Part shown: positions 34,955-43,551 of the stretch, one piece after another
Layout of the letters: each line of letters starts with the position of its first letter
Position numbering within the stretch: position 1 is the first letter of the stretch
Source: Micromonospora globbae
GTDB lineage: Bacteria > Actinomycetota > Actinomycetes > Mycobacteriales > Micromonosporaceae
Reading direction: 5' to 3'
Assembly (NCBI RefSeq): GCF_003610785.1
Contig: NZ_RAQQ01000011.1
Location: 169,963-233,962, forward strand
DNA length: 64,000 nucleotides
Position numbers and translations under genes: made by a program
The notes under the pieces: generated by a model
What the model saw: only the letters and a program-made list of their open reading frames with translations
The model's database searches: none
Told to the model about the DNA's origin: nothing

Positions 34955-35224
34955 ATGAAGATGCGTCCCGAGATGACCGGCGAGGCGCTGACCCGCCTGA
35001 AGCGGGCCCGCGGGCAGCTCAACGCTGTGATCGAGATGATGGAGAACGGCGAGGACTGCCGTGCGGCGTTGACCCAGCTCGCCGCGGTCTCCAAGGCGAT
35101 CGACCGGGCAGGCTTCAAGATCATCGCCTCCGGCATGCGGCACTGCTCGGCCGCCCGTGACCGCGGCGAGCAGCCGGAGATGACCGAAGAGGAACTGGAG
35201 AAGCTCTTCCTGGCTCTGGCGTGA
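34955..35224 (+). CDS. CsoR-family repressor, CstR-like (persulfide sensor)
   Basis: This 89-residue all-helical DUF156 protein has two conserved thiols, Cys35 (GEDCRAAL) and Cys64 (MRHCSAA), 29 residues apart as in CsoR and CstR. The copper-ligand histidine expected four residues before the second Cys is Gly60. That pattern fits CstR, which senses per- and polysulfides by cross-linking the two thiols, rather than copper-sensing CsoR. ATG 34955 follows GGAGG. The gene has its own operator and terminator and precedes a persulfide dioxygenase operon bearing the same operator, which supports the assignment. Family is certain; the persulfide specificity is inferred. Confidence 0.85.
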   Translation: MKMRPEMTGEALTRLKRARGQLNAVIEMMENGEDCRAALTQLAAVSKAIDRAGFKIIASGMRHCSAARDRGEQPEMTEEELEKLFLALA

Positions 35225-35245
35225 GCCGCCGGGCCTGACGCTCGA

Positions 35246-35277
35246 CGCCCCGAACGGCGTGCCCGCCGTTCGGGGCG
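35246..35277 (+). terminator. Terminator after the CstR-like gene
   Basis: CGCCCCGAACGGC (35246-35258) pairs perfectly with GCCGTTCGGGGCG (35265-35277) over a 6-nt loop, 21 bp after the repressor stop. It separates the repressor transcript from the detoxification operon. Confidence 0.75.
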
Positions 35278-35318
35278 GATGAGCACGTGTTCGATGTCGA
35301 CCAAGGGCGACGACTGTT

Positions 35319-35346
35319 CGCTACATACCCCCGGGGGTATGTAGCG
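35319..35346 (+). promoter_or_regulatory. 28-bp palindromic operator of the persulfide operon
   Basis: Positions 35319-35346 form a perfect 28-bp palindrome, with core ATACCCCCGGGGGTAT (35325-35340) flanked by CGCTAC and GTAGCG. The core is identical to the operator before the repressor gene. It lies 22 bp before the ATG at 35369 and would cover the promoter or start site. Confidence 0.9.
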
Positions 35347-35368
35347 TGATGAGGAAAGGAGCAGATGG

Positions 35369-36769
35369 ATGGCGTGGGAGGTGTCGGTCATTGCGACCTC
35401 GTCGCTGGGCGACCGCAGCTACCTGGCGACGGATGGCAGGGTGGCGGTGGTGGTGGACCCGCAGCGGGACATCGACCGGGTCCTGTACCTCGCGGGGGAG
35501 AAGGGCGTACGGATCACGCACGTGGCGGAGACGCACCTGCACAACGACTACGTCTCCGGCGGCCTGCACCTGGCCCGGCTCACCGGCGCGGCGTACCTGG
35601 TCGCCGCCGCGGACGAGGTGGGCTTCGACCGGGTGCCGGTGTCCGACGGTGACGAGGTGAGCCTGTCCGGCACGCTGCGGCTGCGGGTGGTCGCCACCCC
35701 CGGGCACACCTTCCACCACCTGTCGTACGTGCTGGAGGAGTCCGTCGGCGACGGCTGGTCCCCGGTCGGCGTGTTCACCGGAGGCTCGCTGCTGTTCGGC
35801 ACGACGGGCCGTACCGACCTGCTCGGGCAGCGGCACGCGCACACCCTGGCCCACCACCAGCACGCCTCGGCAAGGCGGCTGGCCGACCTGCTGCCCGACG
35901 GGGCACAGGTCTGGCCGACGCACGGTTTCGGCAGCTTCTGCTCGGCCAGCCAGGCCGACGCCCCCGAATCGACGATCGGCCGGGAGAAGCAGGCCAACCC
36001 CGTGCTGCGGCTGGCCGCAGACCGGTTCGTCACCGAAACCCTGGCCGGCTTGGGCGCGTATCCCGCCTACTACGCCCACATGGGCGTGGCCAACACCGCG
36101 GGGCCGGCCCCCGTCGACCTCACCCCCGTGACCCGCGCCGACGCCGGCCAGTTGCGGCAGCGGATCGCCGCCGGGGAGTGGGTGGTCGACCTGCGACACC
36201 GCACGGCGTACGCCGCCTCGCACCTGGCCGGCACGATCGGCCTCGGCCTCGACGGGCCCATGTCGACCTGGCTCGGCTGGCTCGTCGACTGGGGCCTGCC
36301 GATCACCCTCCTGGCCGAGACGCCCGAGCAGGTCGCCGACGCCCAACGGGAACTCGCCCGCATCGGCATCGACCGGCCCGCCGCACAGGCCACCGGGACC
36401 CCCGAGCAGTGGGCGACCGGTCCGGACGACCTGCGGAAACTGCCCGTCGCCGACTTCCCGACCCTCGCCGCCGCGCAGGCGGGCGGCACGCCCGGCGGCC
36501 TGCCCGCCCCGCAGGTCGTCCTCGACGTCCGGATGGCCAACGAGTGGAACGCCGGCCACATCGACGGCGCCGTGCACGTCCCGCTGCACGACCTGCCCGC
36601 CCGCCTCAGCGACGTGCCCGCCGGCACCGTCTGGGTGCACTGCGGCTCCGGGTACCGGGCCACCGCCGCCGCGTCGCTGCTGGCCAACGCCGGCCGGGAG
36701 GTCGTCCTGATCGACGACCTGTTCGGCAACGCCGAGCCGGCCGGCGTGCGCATGGCCGCCACCGCCTGA
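35369..36769 (+). CDS. Persulfide dioxygenase-rhodanese fusion (CstB-like)
   Basis: This 466-residue protein joins an ETHE1-like metallo-beta-lactamase domain (residues 1-250) to two rhodanese domains. The metal site includes H56-x-H58-x-D60 (ETHLHNDY), His in TPGHTFHH and His in WPTHGFGS. The first rhodanese repeat (about 260-340) lacks a catalytic cysteine. The second (about 370-460) has Cys425 in VHCGSGYRA. Such fusions oxidise glutathione-, bacillithiol- or mycothiol-type persulfides to sulfite or thiosulfate in the cytoplasm; mycothiol persulfide is the likely substrate in an actinomycete (inference). It is the first gene of the operon under the 28-bp palindrome. Confidence 0.93.
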   Translation: MAWEVSVIATSSLGDRSYLATDGRVAVVVDPQRDIDRVLYLAGEKGVRITHVAETHLHNDYVSGGLHLARLTGAAYLVAAADEVGFDRVPVSDGDEVSLSGTLRLRVVATPGHTFHHLSYVLEESVGDGWSPVGVFTGGSLLFGTTGRTDLLGQRHAHTLAHHQHASARRLADLLPDGAQVWPTHGFGSFCSASQADAPESTIGREKQANPVLRLAADRFVTETLAGLGAYPAYYAHMGVANTAGPAPVDLTPVTRADAGQLRQRIAAGEWVVDLRHRTAYAASHLAGTIGLGLDGPMSTWLGWLVDWGLPITLLAETPEQVADAQRELARIGIDRPAAQATGTPEQWATGPDDLRKLPVADFPTLAAAQAGGTPGGLPAPQVVLDVRMANEWNAGHIDGAVHVPLHDLPARLSDVPAGTVWVHCGSGYRATAAASLLANAGREVVLIDDLFGNAEPAGVRMAATA

Positions 36770-36897
36770 CGATCGCCCCCGCCACCGCCTGACGCGCCGC
36801 GCCGGCCGGCGCCGGCCGCGCGCCAGCGCGCCCCCGTGCCTGCGTGTCTCACCGGCGACCTGCGCCGGGCACCACACCGACCCCGAGAGGAAGCGCC

Positions 36898-37500
36898 TTG
36901 ACCACGAACTTGACCAGCCCCGCGACGCTCGACGCGACCACCCTGCGCGAGCTGATCGCCGCCGGGCGGGCACCCCGCCTGCTCGACGTCCGCACCCCCG
37001 CGGAGTTCGAGACCTCGCACATCCCCGGCTCCTACAACGTGCCGCTCGACCTGCTCAAGGAACACCGCGCGGAACTGCGCCGTCACCTCGACGAGGACGT
37101 CGTGCTGGTCTGCCGTTCCGGCGCCCGCGCGGCCCAGGCCGAACGGGCGCTCGCCGGCGCGGGCCTGCCTCACCTGAAGGTCCTCACCGGTGGGATCATG
37201 GCCTGGCAGGCGGCCGACGCGCCGATCGCCCACGGCAGACCCCGCTGGGACCTGGAGCGCCAGGTCCGCCTGGTCGCCGGCTCCATCGTCCTGGCCAGCG
37301 TCGTCGCCTCGGTGTTCGTACCCGGCCTGAAGTGGGTCGCCGGCTTCGTCGGCGCCGGACTCACCGTCGCCGCCCTGACCAACACCTGCGCGATGGGCAT
37401 GCTGCTCGGCAAGCTCCCCTACAACCGCGGCGCGACGTGCGACCTGGAGACCGTCGTGGGCCGACTGCGGCGGGAGCCGGCGTCCGGGCAACCGGCATGA
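36898..37500 (+). CDS. Membrane-anchored rhodanese (YgaP-like, DUF2892)
   Basis: This 200-residue protein has a rhodanese domain (about 10-110) with catalytic Cys72 in LVCRSGARAAQ, followed by two membrane helices (about 120-165, VRLVAGSIVLASVVASVFV and GAGLTVAALTNTCAMGMLL) matching DUF2892. It transfers sulfane sulfur near the membrane, possibly handing product to the adjacent exporter. TTG 36898 is taken as the start: GAGAGG lies 8 bp before it, and the residues upstream are Pro/Arg/Gly-rich non-homologous sequence. The preceding 128-bp gap contains the GC-rich palindrome GGCCGGCGCCGGCC. Its stop overlaps the exporter ATG. Confidence 0.88.
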   Translation: MTTNLTSPATLDATTLRELIAAGRAPRLLDVRTPAEFETSHIPGSYNVPLDLLKEHRAELRRHLDEDVVLVCRSGARAAQAERALAGAGLPHLKVLTGGIMAWQAADAPIAHGRPRWDLERQVRLVAGSIVLASVVASVFVPGLKWVAGFVGAGLTVAALTNTCAMGMLLGKLPYNRGATCDLETVVGRLRREPASGQPA

Positions 37501-38396
37501 CCGGCAGCTTCGCCCTGGCCGCCGGGCTGGCCGTGCTGGTCGGGATCAGCCTCGGCCTCCTCGGCGGCGGCGGTTCGATCCTGGCCGTGCCGCTGCTGGT
37601 CTACGTCGCCGGCCTGCCCGCCAAGGAGGCCATCGCCACCTCGCTGCTCGTCGTCGGCGTCACCAGCGCCGTCGGCGTCCTGCCGTACGCGCGGGCGGGG
37701 CGCGTCCGGTGGCGCACCGGGCTGCTGTTCGGCGTCGCCGGCATGGCCGGCGCCTACGCCGGCGGTCGCGTGGCCGTGTTCGTACCGGCCGGGGTGCTGC
37801 TGACGGGGTTCGCCGTGATGATGCTGGCCACCGCCACCGCGATGATCCGCGGCCGGCGCCCCGCGGAGCCCCGGCCGGCGCCGCACGAGCTTCCCGTCCT
37901 GCGGGTCGCCCTCGACGGCGTCGTGGTCGGCCTGGTCACCGGCCTGGTCGGCGCCGGTGGCGGCTTCCTCGTGGTGCCCGCGCTGGCCCTGCTCGGCGGA
38001 ATGCCGATGCCCGTCGCCGTCGGCACCTCACTGGTCGTCATCGCGATGAAGTCCTTCGCCGGTCTCGCCGGACACCTCTCCGGTGTCGGCATCGACTGGG
38101 GTCTGGCCGCCGCCGTCAGCATCGCCGCCGTGATCGGCAGCCTGCTCGGTGGCCGGCTCGCCGGCCGGATTCCCGAGGACGCGTTGCGCATGGCGTTCGG
38201 GTGGTTCGTCGTGGTGATGGGTGTGTTCGTGCTCGTCCGGCAGCTGCCCGGCCAGGCGTGGGCCCACCCCATGCTGTGGGTGCCGCTCGGCCTCGCCGCC
38301 GTGGTGGTGGCCGGCGTCGTCGTCGTCCGGCGCAGTCGCCGGCGACACGGACCCGCCATCCCCGAGATCCCGGCAGGCGCTGGCACCCGGCGGTAG
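37497..38396 (+). CDS. TauE/SafE family sulfite exporter
   Basis: This 299-residue protein has eight predicted membrane helices arranged as two repeats. Each opens with a Gly-rich motif: GISLGLLGGGGSILAVPLL at the start and GLVTGLVGAGGGFLVVPAL near the middle, the family hallmark. It exports sulfite, thiosulfate or a related anion, the product of the persulfide dioxygenase. ATG 37497 overlaps the rhodanese stop (ATGA). It is the third and last gene of the CstR-controlled operon. Confidence 0.92.
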   Translation: MTGSFALAAGLAVLVGISLGLLGGGGSILAVPLLVYVAGLPAKEAIATSLLVVGVTSAVGVLPYARAGRVRWRTGLLFGVAGMAGAYAGGRVAVFVPAGVLLTGFAVMMLATATAMIRGRRPAEPRPAPHELPVLRVALDGVVVGLVTGLVGAGGGFLVVPALALLGGMPMPVAVGTSLVVIAMKSFAGLAGHLSGVGIDWGLAAAVSIAAVIGSLLGGRLAGRIPEDALRMAFGWFVVVMGVFVLVRQLPGQAWAHPMLWVPLGLAAVVVAGVVVVRRSRRRHGPAIPEIPAGAGTRR

Positions 38397-38415
38397 CCCG
38401 CCAGGCCGCCGGCGG

Positions 38416-39021
38416 TCAGGAACGCCTGCGCCTGCGGGTCAGGCGCCACGCGACGGTGGCGAGCACGCCGACGACCGCGGCGGCGAGCACGTACCACTGG
38501 AAGCGGTGCACATCCGCCACGATGGCCTGGACGTGGTTCCCGGCGAGATAGCCGACGGTGACCCACACGGCGACCCACGCGGCAGCGCCGGCGGCGTTGT
38601 AGAGGACGAACCGTCGCCACGGCATGCCGGTGGCGCCGGCGATGAACCCGTTGAACTGCCGCAGGCCCTCGACGAAGCGGGCGGCCGCCACGATCTTCGG
38701 ACCGTGGCGGTTCATCACCGCCTCCAACCGTGTGAACCGCTCCCGAGTCAGCCCTACGAAGCGGCCGTACCGCAGGACGACCCGCCGCCCGCCGGTTCGA
38801 CCGATCAGGTACGCGATGCTGTCCCCGCTCACCGCGGCCAGGAACGCGGTCACCGCGACCCCGACGACGGCGAGTTGGCCGCGGGCGGCGTATCCGGCGC
38901 CGAGGATGATCGCCGTCTCGCCCGGAGCGGGGACGCCGAAGCTCTCCACCCCGACCAGCAGCGCGAGGCCCAGGTAGCCGTAACGCGCCACCAGGCTCGT
39001 GAGGAAACCGACGGCGCTCAC
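38416..39021 (-). CDS. DedA family membrane protein
   Basis: This 201-residue protein has the SNARE-associated/DedA core ESFGVPAPGETAIILGAGYAA, the RFVEGLRQFNGFIAGATGMPWRRFVLYNAAGAAAW motif with conserved R and G residues, and four to five membrane helices. DedA proteins are linked to lipid (undecaprenyl phosphate) flipping and membrane homeostasis. GTG start; it converges on the TauE gene with a 19-bp gap. Confidence 0.92.
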   Translation of the reverse strand: MSAVGFLTSLVARYGYLGLALLVGVESFGVPAPGETAIILGAGYAARGQLAVVGVAVTAFLAAVSGDSIAYLIGRTGGRRVVLRYGRFVGLTRERFTRLEAVMNRHGPKIVAAARFVEGLRQFNGFIAGATGMPWRRFVLYNAAGAAAWVAVWVTVGYLAGNHVQAIVADVHRFQWYVLAAAVVGVLATVAWRLTRRRRRS

Positions 39022-39441
39022 CGGCCCGCCGGCTCACCGGCGCCCGCCCGGGCCCGCGCCCGCGGCGGTGGTCGCGGCCGGTCCCGCCGGCCCACCCCGG
39101 CGGTGGTCGGGCCCCAGGCCCGCGGTCGACCCGGCAGGGTGGCGGCGCCGGCCGGGATCTCCGCTCTCCGGCCGGGCAGCACCAGGCTGCCGGGCAGTGC
39201 GGCCCGGGGGCGCGGCTCGTGCACGGCGGACACGACGGACGGTTTCCCGCTACCAGGCGCGCCATGCCGAGAGGCTCGCCCGCGGCCGGCGGCGACCGCG
39301 TCGCCCGGGGTACGCACGGTGCGTACACCGGGTGCGCCACACGACGTGCCGGACGGTGACGCCCGGGCGACGACGCGCGCGACCGCAGCCCTGACGGACC
39401 GTGGGTGCCGATCGTCATGGCGGCGCGAGTGAGGAGCGGCG
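39022..39441. other. Intergenic region without a recognised gene
   Basis: These 420 bp lie between the divergent DedA and MMPL genes. Several long frames exist on both strands, but they are Arg/Pro/Gly-rich and carry no motif. I see no convincing repeat, hairpin or promoter beyond the ribosome-binding site GTGAGGAG before the MMPL start. Confidence 0.55.
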
Positions 39442-41574
39442 GTGCGCACCTGGCAGACGGTGGTGGGGTTTCCGGCGGGCCGGCGTGGCAGGTGGGTGGT
39501 GCTGACGGCCTGGCTGGTCGCCCTCGGGGTGTTCGGCTGGCTGGCCGGTCTGGTCGGTGACGTGCAGGACAACGACGAGACGAACTGGATGCCGTCGCGC
39601 GCCGGATCGACCCGGGCCGCCGAGTTGGCCGAGCGGGAGTTCGCCGACACGGTCCCGTTGGTCGTCGTCTACGTCCGGGACGGCGGCCTCACCGAGCGGG
39701 ACCGTGCCGCGGTGGACCGGGACCGCGCCGACCTGACCGGCCTCGGCGACGGCCCGGTGCCCGCCCCGGTGGAGTCCGCCGACCGCCGGGCCGTGACGCT
39801 GACGGTGCCGGTGGCCGGCACGCGGCTGGACAGCGGCGAGGTCGAGGAGGTGGTGGACCGCGCGCGGGCGGCGGTCGACGACGGGCTGCCGGACGGTCTG
39901 ACGGCGAAGGTGACCGGGCCGGCCGCCTCGCGGGCCGACTCGGCGCGGGCGAACGGTCAGGTCGACGGCGGGCTGACGCTGGCCACGATCGTCGTCGTGG
40001 CGGTTCTCCTGCTGGTCACGTACCGCAGTCCGGTGCTGCCGCTCGTCCCGCTCGTCTGCGTGCTCGCCGGGACGGTGGTCGCCCAGGGCGGCACCTACCT
40101 GGCCGGCCGGGCCGGGGCGCTGGTCTCCGGGTCCGGTTCCATCCTCGTGATCGTGCTGGTGTTCGGCCTGGGCACCGACTACGCGCTGCTGCTGATCGCC
40201 CGCTACCGCGACGAACTGCGACGGCATCCGGACCGGCACACCGCCATGGCGCTGGCACTGCGCGGCATCACCCCCGCGGTCGGGGCCTCCGCCGCGACCA
40301 TGGTCCTCGCCGCACTGGCGCTGCTGGTGGCCGAGATGAACTCCACCCGCGGGCTGGGGCCGGTCATGGCCGTGGCCGTGGTCGCCGCTCTGCTCGCGAT
40401 GACCACGCTCCTGCCGGCGATGCTGGTGGTGCTCGGGCGGTGGGTGTTCTGGCCGAGGGTGCCCCGCCCGGACGGCGGCGGCGCGCACGAACCCGACCAC
40501 CCGGTGTGGCAGCGGATCGCCGCGCTGGTGTCGCGCCGGCCCCGTCGGGTCTGGGCGCTGGCCGCGCTGGTGCTCGTCACGGCGAGCGCCGGGCTGTCCG
40601 TCCTGCGGGTCGGTGGCCTCGCCGGGGCCGACAACTTCACGCGAAAGCCGGACTCGGTGCGGGGCCAGGAACTGCTCGCCGCGCACTTTCCCGCCGGCAC
40701 GGCCACACCCGCGATGATCTACACGTCGCCCCGGACGGCCGAGGACGTGGCGGCGACGGCACGGCAGACGCCCGGGGTGGCCGAGGTGCGGCCGGCCGAA
40801 CGATCCGGCTCCGGCGCGTGGGTCCGGATTCCCGTGGTGTTCGACGCGCCACCGGCCAGCGCGCCCGCCCAGGAGACCGTCGAACGGCTCCGCGCCCGGG
40901 TGGGCGCCTCCGACGGCGACGCGGTGATCGGCGGTCCGGCCGCGACACTGCTGGACCAGAACCGGGCGATGAACCGGGACCTGATGGTCATCGTGCCGGT
41001 CATCCTCGCGGTGGTCGCGCTGATGCTGGGCCTGCTGCTGCGGGCGGTGCTCGCACCGGTGCTGCTGCTCGGCTGCACCCTGCTGTCGGCCGCCGCGGCA
41101 CTCGGCGTCGCCGGGCTGCTGTTCCACGCGCTCGGGTTCCCGCGCACCGACCAGTCCGTGCTCACCCTCGGTTTCCTGTTCCTGGTGGCCCTCGGCGTCG
41201 ACTACACGATCTTCCTCATGGCCAGGGCACGCCAGGAGGTCGGCCCGCGCGGCCACCGCAACGGGGTGTTGCACGCCCTGACCGTCACCGGGGGAGTGAT
41301 CACCAGCGCCGGGGTCGTGCTGGCCGCCACCTTCCTGGTCCTGACCATCACGCCGGTGGTGCTGAACATCCAGCTCGGCCTGCTGGTCGCGCTCGGCGTC
41401 GCGGTGGACGCGTTCGTCGTCCGCGCCTTCCTGGTGCCCGCCCTGGCGATCGACCTGGGCCCCCGGATCTGGCGGCCGGGCCGGCTCAGTCGGGAATCGG
41501 CAGCCCGCCCTGGTACGCGAAGACCACCAGTTGTGCCCGGTCCCGCGCGTCCAACTTCGCCATCGCCCGGCTGA
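39442..41574 (+). CDS. MMPL family transporter
   Basis: This 710-residue RND-type transporter has twelve membrane helices in two halves. Each half has a large periplasmic-side loop after helix 1 and the MMPL signature near helix 4: GLGTDYALLLIARYRDEL in the first half and ALGVDYTIFLMARARQEV in the second, including the proton-relay Asp-Tyr pair. Family members export lipids, siderophores or drugs. GTG start. The last 29 residues (Pro/Arg/Ser-rich) overlap the end of the response-regulator gene on the other strand by 89 bp. No adjoining regulator controls it clearly. Confidence 0.92.
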   Translation: MRTWQTVVGFPAGRRGRWVVLTAWLVALGVFGWLAGLVGDVQDNDETNWMPSRAGSTRAAELAEREFADTVPLVVVYVRDGGLTERDRAAVDRDRADLTGLGDGPVPAPVESADRRAVTLTVPVAGTRLDSGEVEEVVDRARAAVDDGLPDGLTAKVTGPAASRADSARANGQVDGGLTLATIVVVAVLLLVTYRSPVLPLVPLVCVLAGTVVAQGGTYLAGRAGALVSGSGSILVIVLVFGLGTDYALLLIARYRDELRRHPDRHTAMALALRGITPAVGASAATMVLAALALLVAEMNSTRGLGPVMAVAVVAALLAMTTLLPAMLVVLGRWVFWPRVPRPDGGGAHEPDHPVWQRIAALVSRRPRRVWALAALVLVTASAGLSVLRVGGLAGADNFTRKPDSVRGQELLAAHFPAGTATPAMIYTSPRTAEDVAATARQTPGVAEVRPAERSGSGAWVRIPVVFDAPPASAPAQETVERLRARVGASDGDAVIGGPAATLLDQNRAMNRDLMVIVPVILAVVALMLGLLLRAVLAPVLLLGCTLLSAAAALGVAGLLFHALGFPRTDQSVLTLGFLFLVALGVDYTIFLMARARQEVGPRGHRNGVLHALTVTGGVITSAGVVLAATFLVLTITPVVLNIQLGLLVALGVAVDAFVVRAFLVPALAIDLGPRIWRPGRLSRESAARPGTRRPPVVPGPARPTSPSPG

Positions 41575-42145
41575 GATGGGTACGGACCGTGGCCGGGCTG
41601 AGCACCAGACGCTCGGCGATCTGGTCGTTGGACAGCCCGGCCGCCACCCAGCCCACCACCTCACGCTCCCGCTCGGTCAGCACCGACAGCGGCGGCCGGG
41701 GCCCACCCCGACCGACGGGCGGCCCGGCGAACCGGGCTATCACCCGGCGGGTCACCGCCGGAGACAGCAGCGCCTCCCCGGCGGCGACCACCCGCACCGC
41801 GTGCAGCATCTCCACCGGCTCCGCGCTCTTGAGCAGGAAACCGGAGGCACCGGCGCGAAGCGCGTCGAAGACGTGGTCGTCGACGTCGAAGCTGGTCAGC
41901 ATGATCACCCGCGTGCCGGCCAGCTCGGGATCGGCGACCACCCGACGCAGCGCCTCGATGCCGTCCAGCACCGGCATCCGGATGTCCATGAGCACCACGT
42001 CGGGCCGCTGCTCCCGCACCACGGCCAACCCCTGGACGCCATCGGCCGCCGCGCCGACCAGCGCGATGTCGGGCTCGTCCTCGACGAGCATCCGCAACCC
42101 CATCCGGACCAGCGGTTGGTCGTCCACGACCACCAGCCGGATCAC
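41486..42145 (-). CDS. NarL/LuxR-family response regulator
   Basis: This 219-residue protein has a receiver with acidic pocket D8-D9 and phospho-acceptor D54 (VVLMDIRMPVLDG), Thr/Ser in IMLTSFD and Lys in FLLKSAEP. A C-terminal LuxR helix-turn-helix follows: LTEREREVVGWVAAGLSNDQIAERLVLSPATVRTHL. GTG 42145 overlaps the kinase stop (GTGA). The 3' end overlaps the MMPL gene tail-to-tail. Confidence 0.94.
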   Translation of the reverse strand: MIRLVVVDDQPLVRMGLRMLVEDEPDIALVGAAADGVQGLAVVREQRPDVVLMDIRMPVLDGIEALRRVVADPELAGTRVIMLTSFDVDDHVFDALRAGASGFLLKSAEPVEMLHAVRVVAAGEALLSPAVTRRVIARFAGPPVGRGGPRPPLSVLTEREREVVGWVAAGLSNDQIAERLVLSPATVRTHLSRAMAKLDARDRAQLVVFAYQGGLPIPD

Positions 42146-43347
42146 CCGCCCGTCGATGGGGCACCCCCCGCCCTCGTCACCGGAAGCACCGCGCGTACCT
42201 CGAAACCACCGTCGGCGCCCGCACCGGCGGCGAAGGTGCCGCCCACCGCGGCCGCGCGTTCCCGCATCCCGACCAACCCTCGTCCCGCGCCGTCCCCCGT
42301 CGCGGGGCCCCGCCCGTCGTCGCTCACCGTCACGCGGAGAGCGTCGTCGCCGTAGGCCAGCCGGACGGTGGCGCGGTCGGCCTCGGCATGCCGCACCACG
42401 TTGGTCAACGACTCCTGCACGATCCGGTACCCGGCCAGCTCCACCGCGGCCGGAAGCACCCGCCGGTGGCCCTCCACGACGAGCGTCACCCGCAGCCTGC
42501 CCTGGTTCACCGCCTCGACCAGCTCCGGTACCCGCGCGAGGTCCGCCACCGGCCGCCGATCCGGCTCGGCCCTGCTCCGCCCGTCCGGCTCCGCCAACGG
42601 CGCGAGCGCGGCCCGCAGCTCCTCCAGCGCCTGGGCGCTGGTCTGCCGCACGGCTCGCAGCGCCTGGGCCGCGCGCTGCGGTCGCCGCTCCAACACGTGC
42701 AACGCCACCCCCGCCTGCATGTTGATCACCGCCAGGCTGTGGCCGACCACGTCGTGCACCTCCTGCGCGATCCGCAGCCGTTCCTGGTAGACGTGCTCGC
42801 GCCGCTCGGCGTCCGCGGCCCGCGCCCGCACCCGGCGGTACGCGCGCACCGCCGTCCCCACCGACCACGGCACGACCAGCCACACCACGGCCAGCGGTCC
42901 CACCCCGAATGCCGGCCAGGGGGTGCCGCCGCTGGACCACGCGACGGGCAGGTAGACGGCGACGGCGGCGGCCACGGCGGTCAGCGAGACCCGCTTCGGG
43001 CACCAGGCGCCGACCGTGTAGGCGGCCACCGAGGCCAGTTGGAGGATGGGACTGTAGGGATAGCCGAGCGCCAGGTAGGCGAGGGTCGCGGCCAGCGACA
43101 GCCCGAGCGCGGCCAGCGGCCACACCCGCCGTACCACCAGCCCGGCAGCCGCCACGCCGACGAGCGCGACACCGGCGACTCCGAGGCGCATCCCCCGGTC
43201 GCCGGCCGCGTCCCACGCACCGAGCGCCGCCAGCGCGCCCAGCACCAGCGCGAGCGAACCGTCGACGGCCAGCACCGCACGCACTCCGCCGCGGGTACGC
43301 GCCGCCCACCACGCCGCCAGCCGGTCCACGGCATCGACGGTACGCAA
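42142..43347 (-). CDS. NarL-type sensor histidine kinase
   Basis: This 401-residue kinase has about five to six N-terminal membrane helices (25-165). A HisKA_3 dimerisation domain with His198 in AQEVHDVVGHSLAVI and a HATPase_c domain with QESLTNVVRHA and DDGRGPATGDGAGRGLVGMRERA follow. This layout, without a large external sensor domain, is common in actinobacterial systems that sense membrane or cell-wall stress. It is the first gene of a two-gene operon with the response regulator. Confidence 0.93.
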   Translation of the reverse strand: MRTVDAVDRLAAWWAARTRGGVRAVLAVDGSLALVLGALAALGAWDAAGDRGMRLGVAGVALVGVAAAGLVVRRVWPLAALGLSLAATLAYLALGYPYSPILQLASVAAYTVGAWCPKRVSLTAVAAAVAVYLPVAWSSGGTPWPAFGVGPLAVVWLVVPWSVGTAVRAYRRVRARAADAERREHVYQERLRIAQEVHDVVGHSLAVINMQAGVALHVLERRPQRAAQALRAVRQTSAQALEELRAALAPLAEPDGRSRAEPDRRPVADLARVPELVEAVNQGRLRVTLVVEGHRRVLPAAVELAGYRIVQESLTNVVRHAEADRATVRLAYGDDALRVTVSDDGRGPATGDGAGRGLVGMRERAAAVGGTFAAGAGADGGFEVRAVLPVTRAGGAPSTGG

Positions 43348-43454
43348 GCGTCGCCGCCCGCGGCGTCATCGCCGCCGCGTATCCAGGGTCAACAGGACGC
43401 GTACGCCGCCGGTCGACCCGCTCGGCCCGCGCGCCCGGCGGTGGTGCCGGCGGA

Positions 43455-43485
43455 GGCCGGGGTGCCGCCCAGCGGCACCCCGGCC
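43455..43485 (-). terminator. Terminator after the flavoprotein gene
   Basis: GGCCGGGGTGCCG (43455-43467) pairs perfectly with 43473-43485 around CCCAG, 67 bp beyond the stop at 43552 on the minus strand. Confidence 0.65.
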
Positions 43486-43551
43486 GTCACCTGCTCGTGC
43501 CCACCTCCCGTAGCCTCCGAGCTCGGGGTGGCGGCGGGGGCGGTGCGGCGG

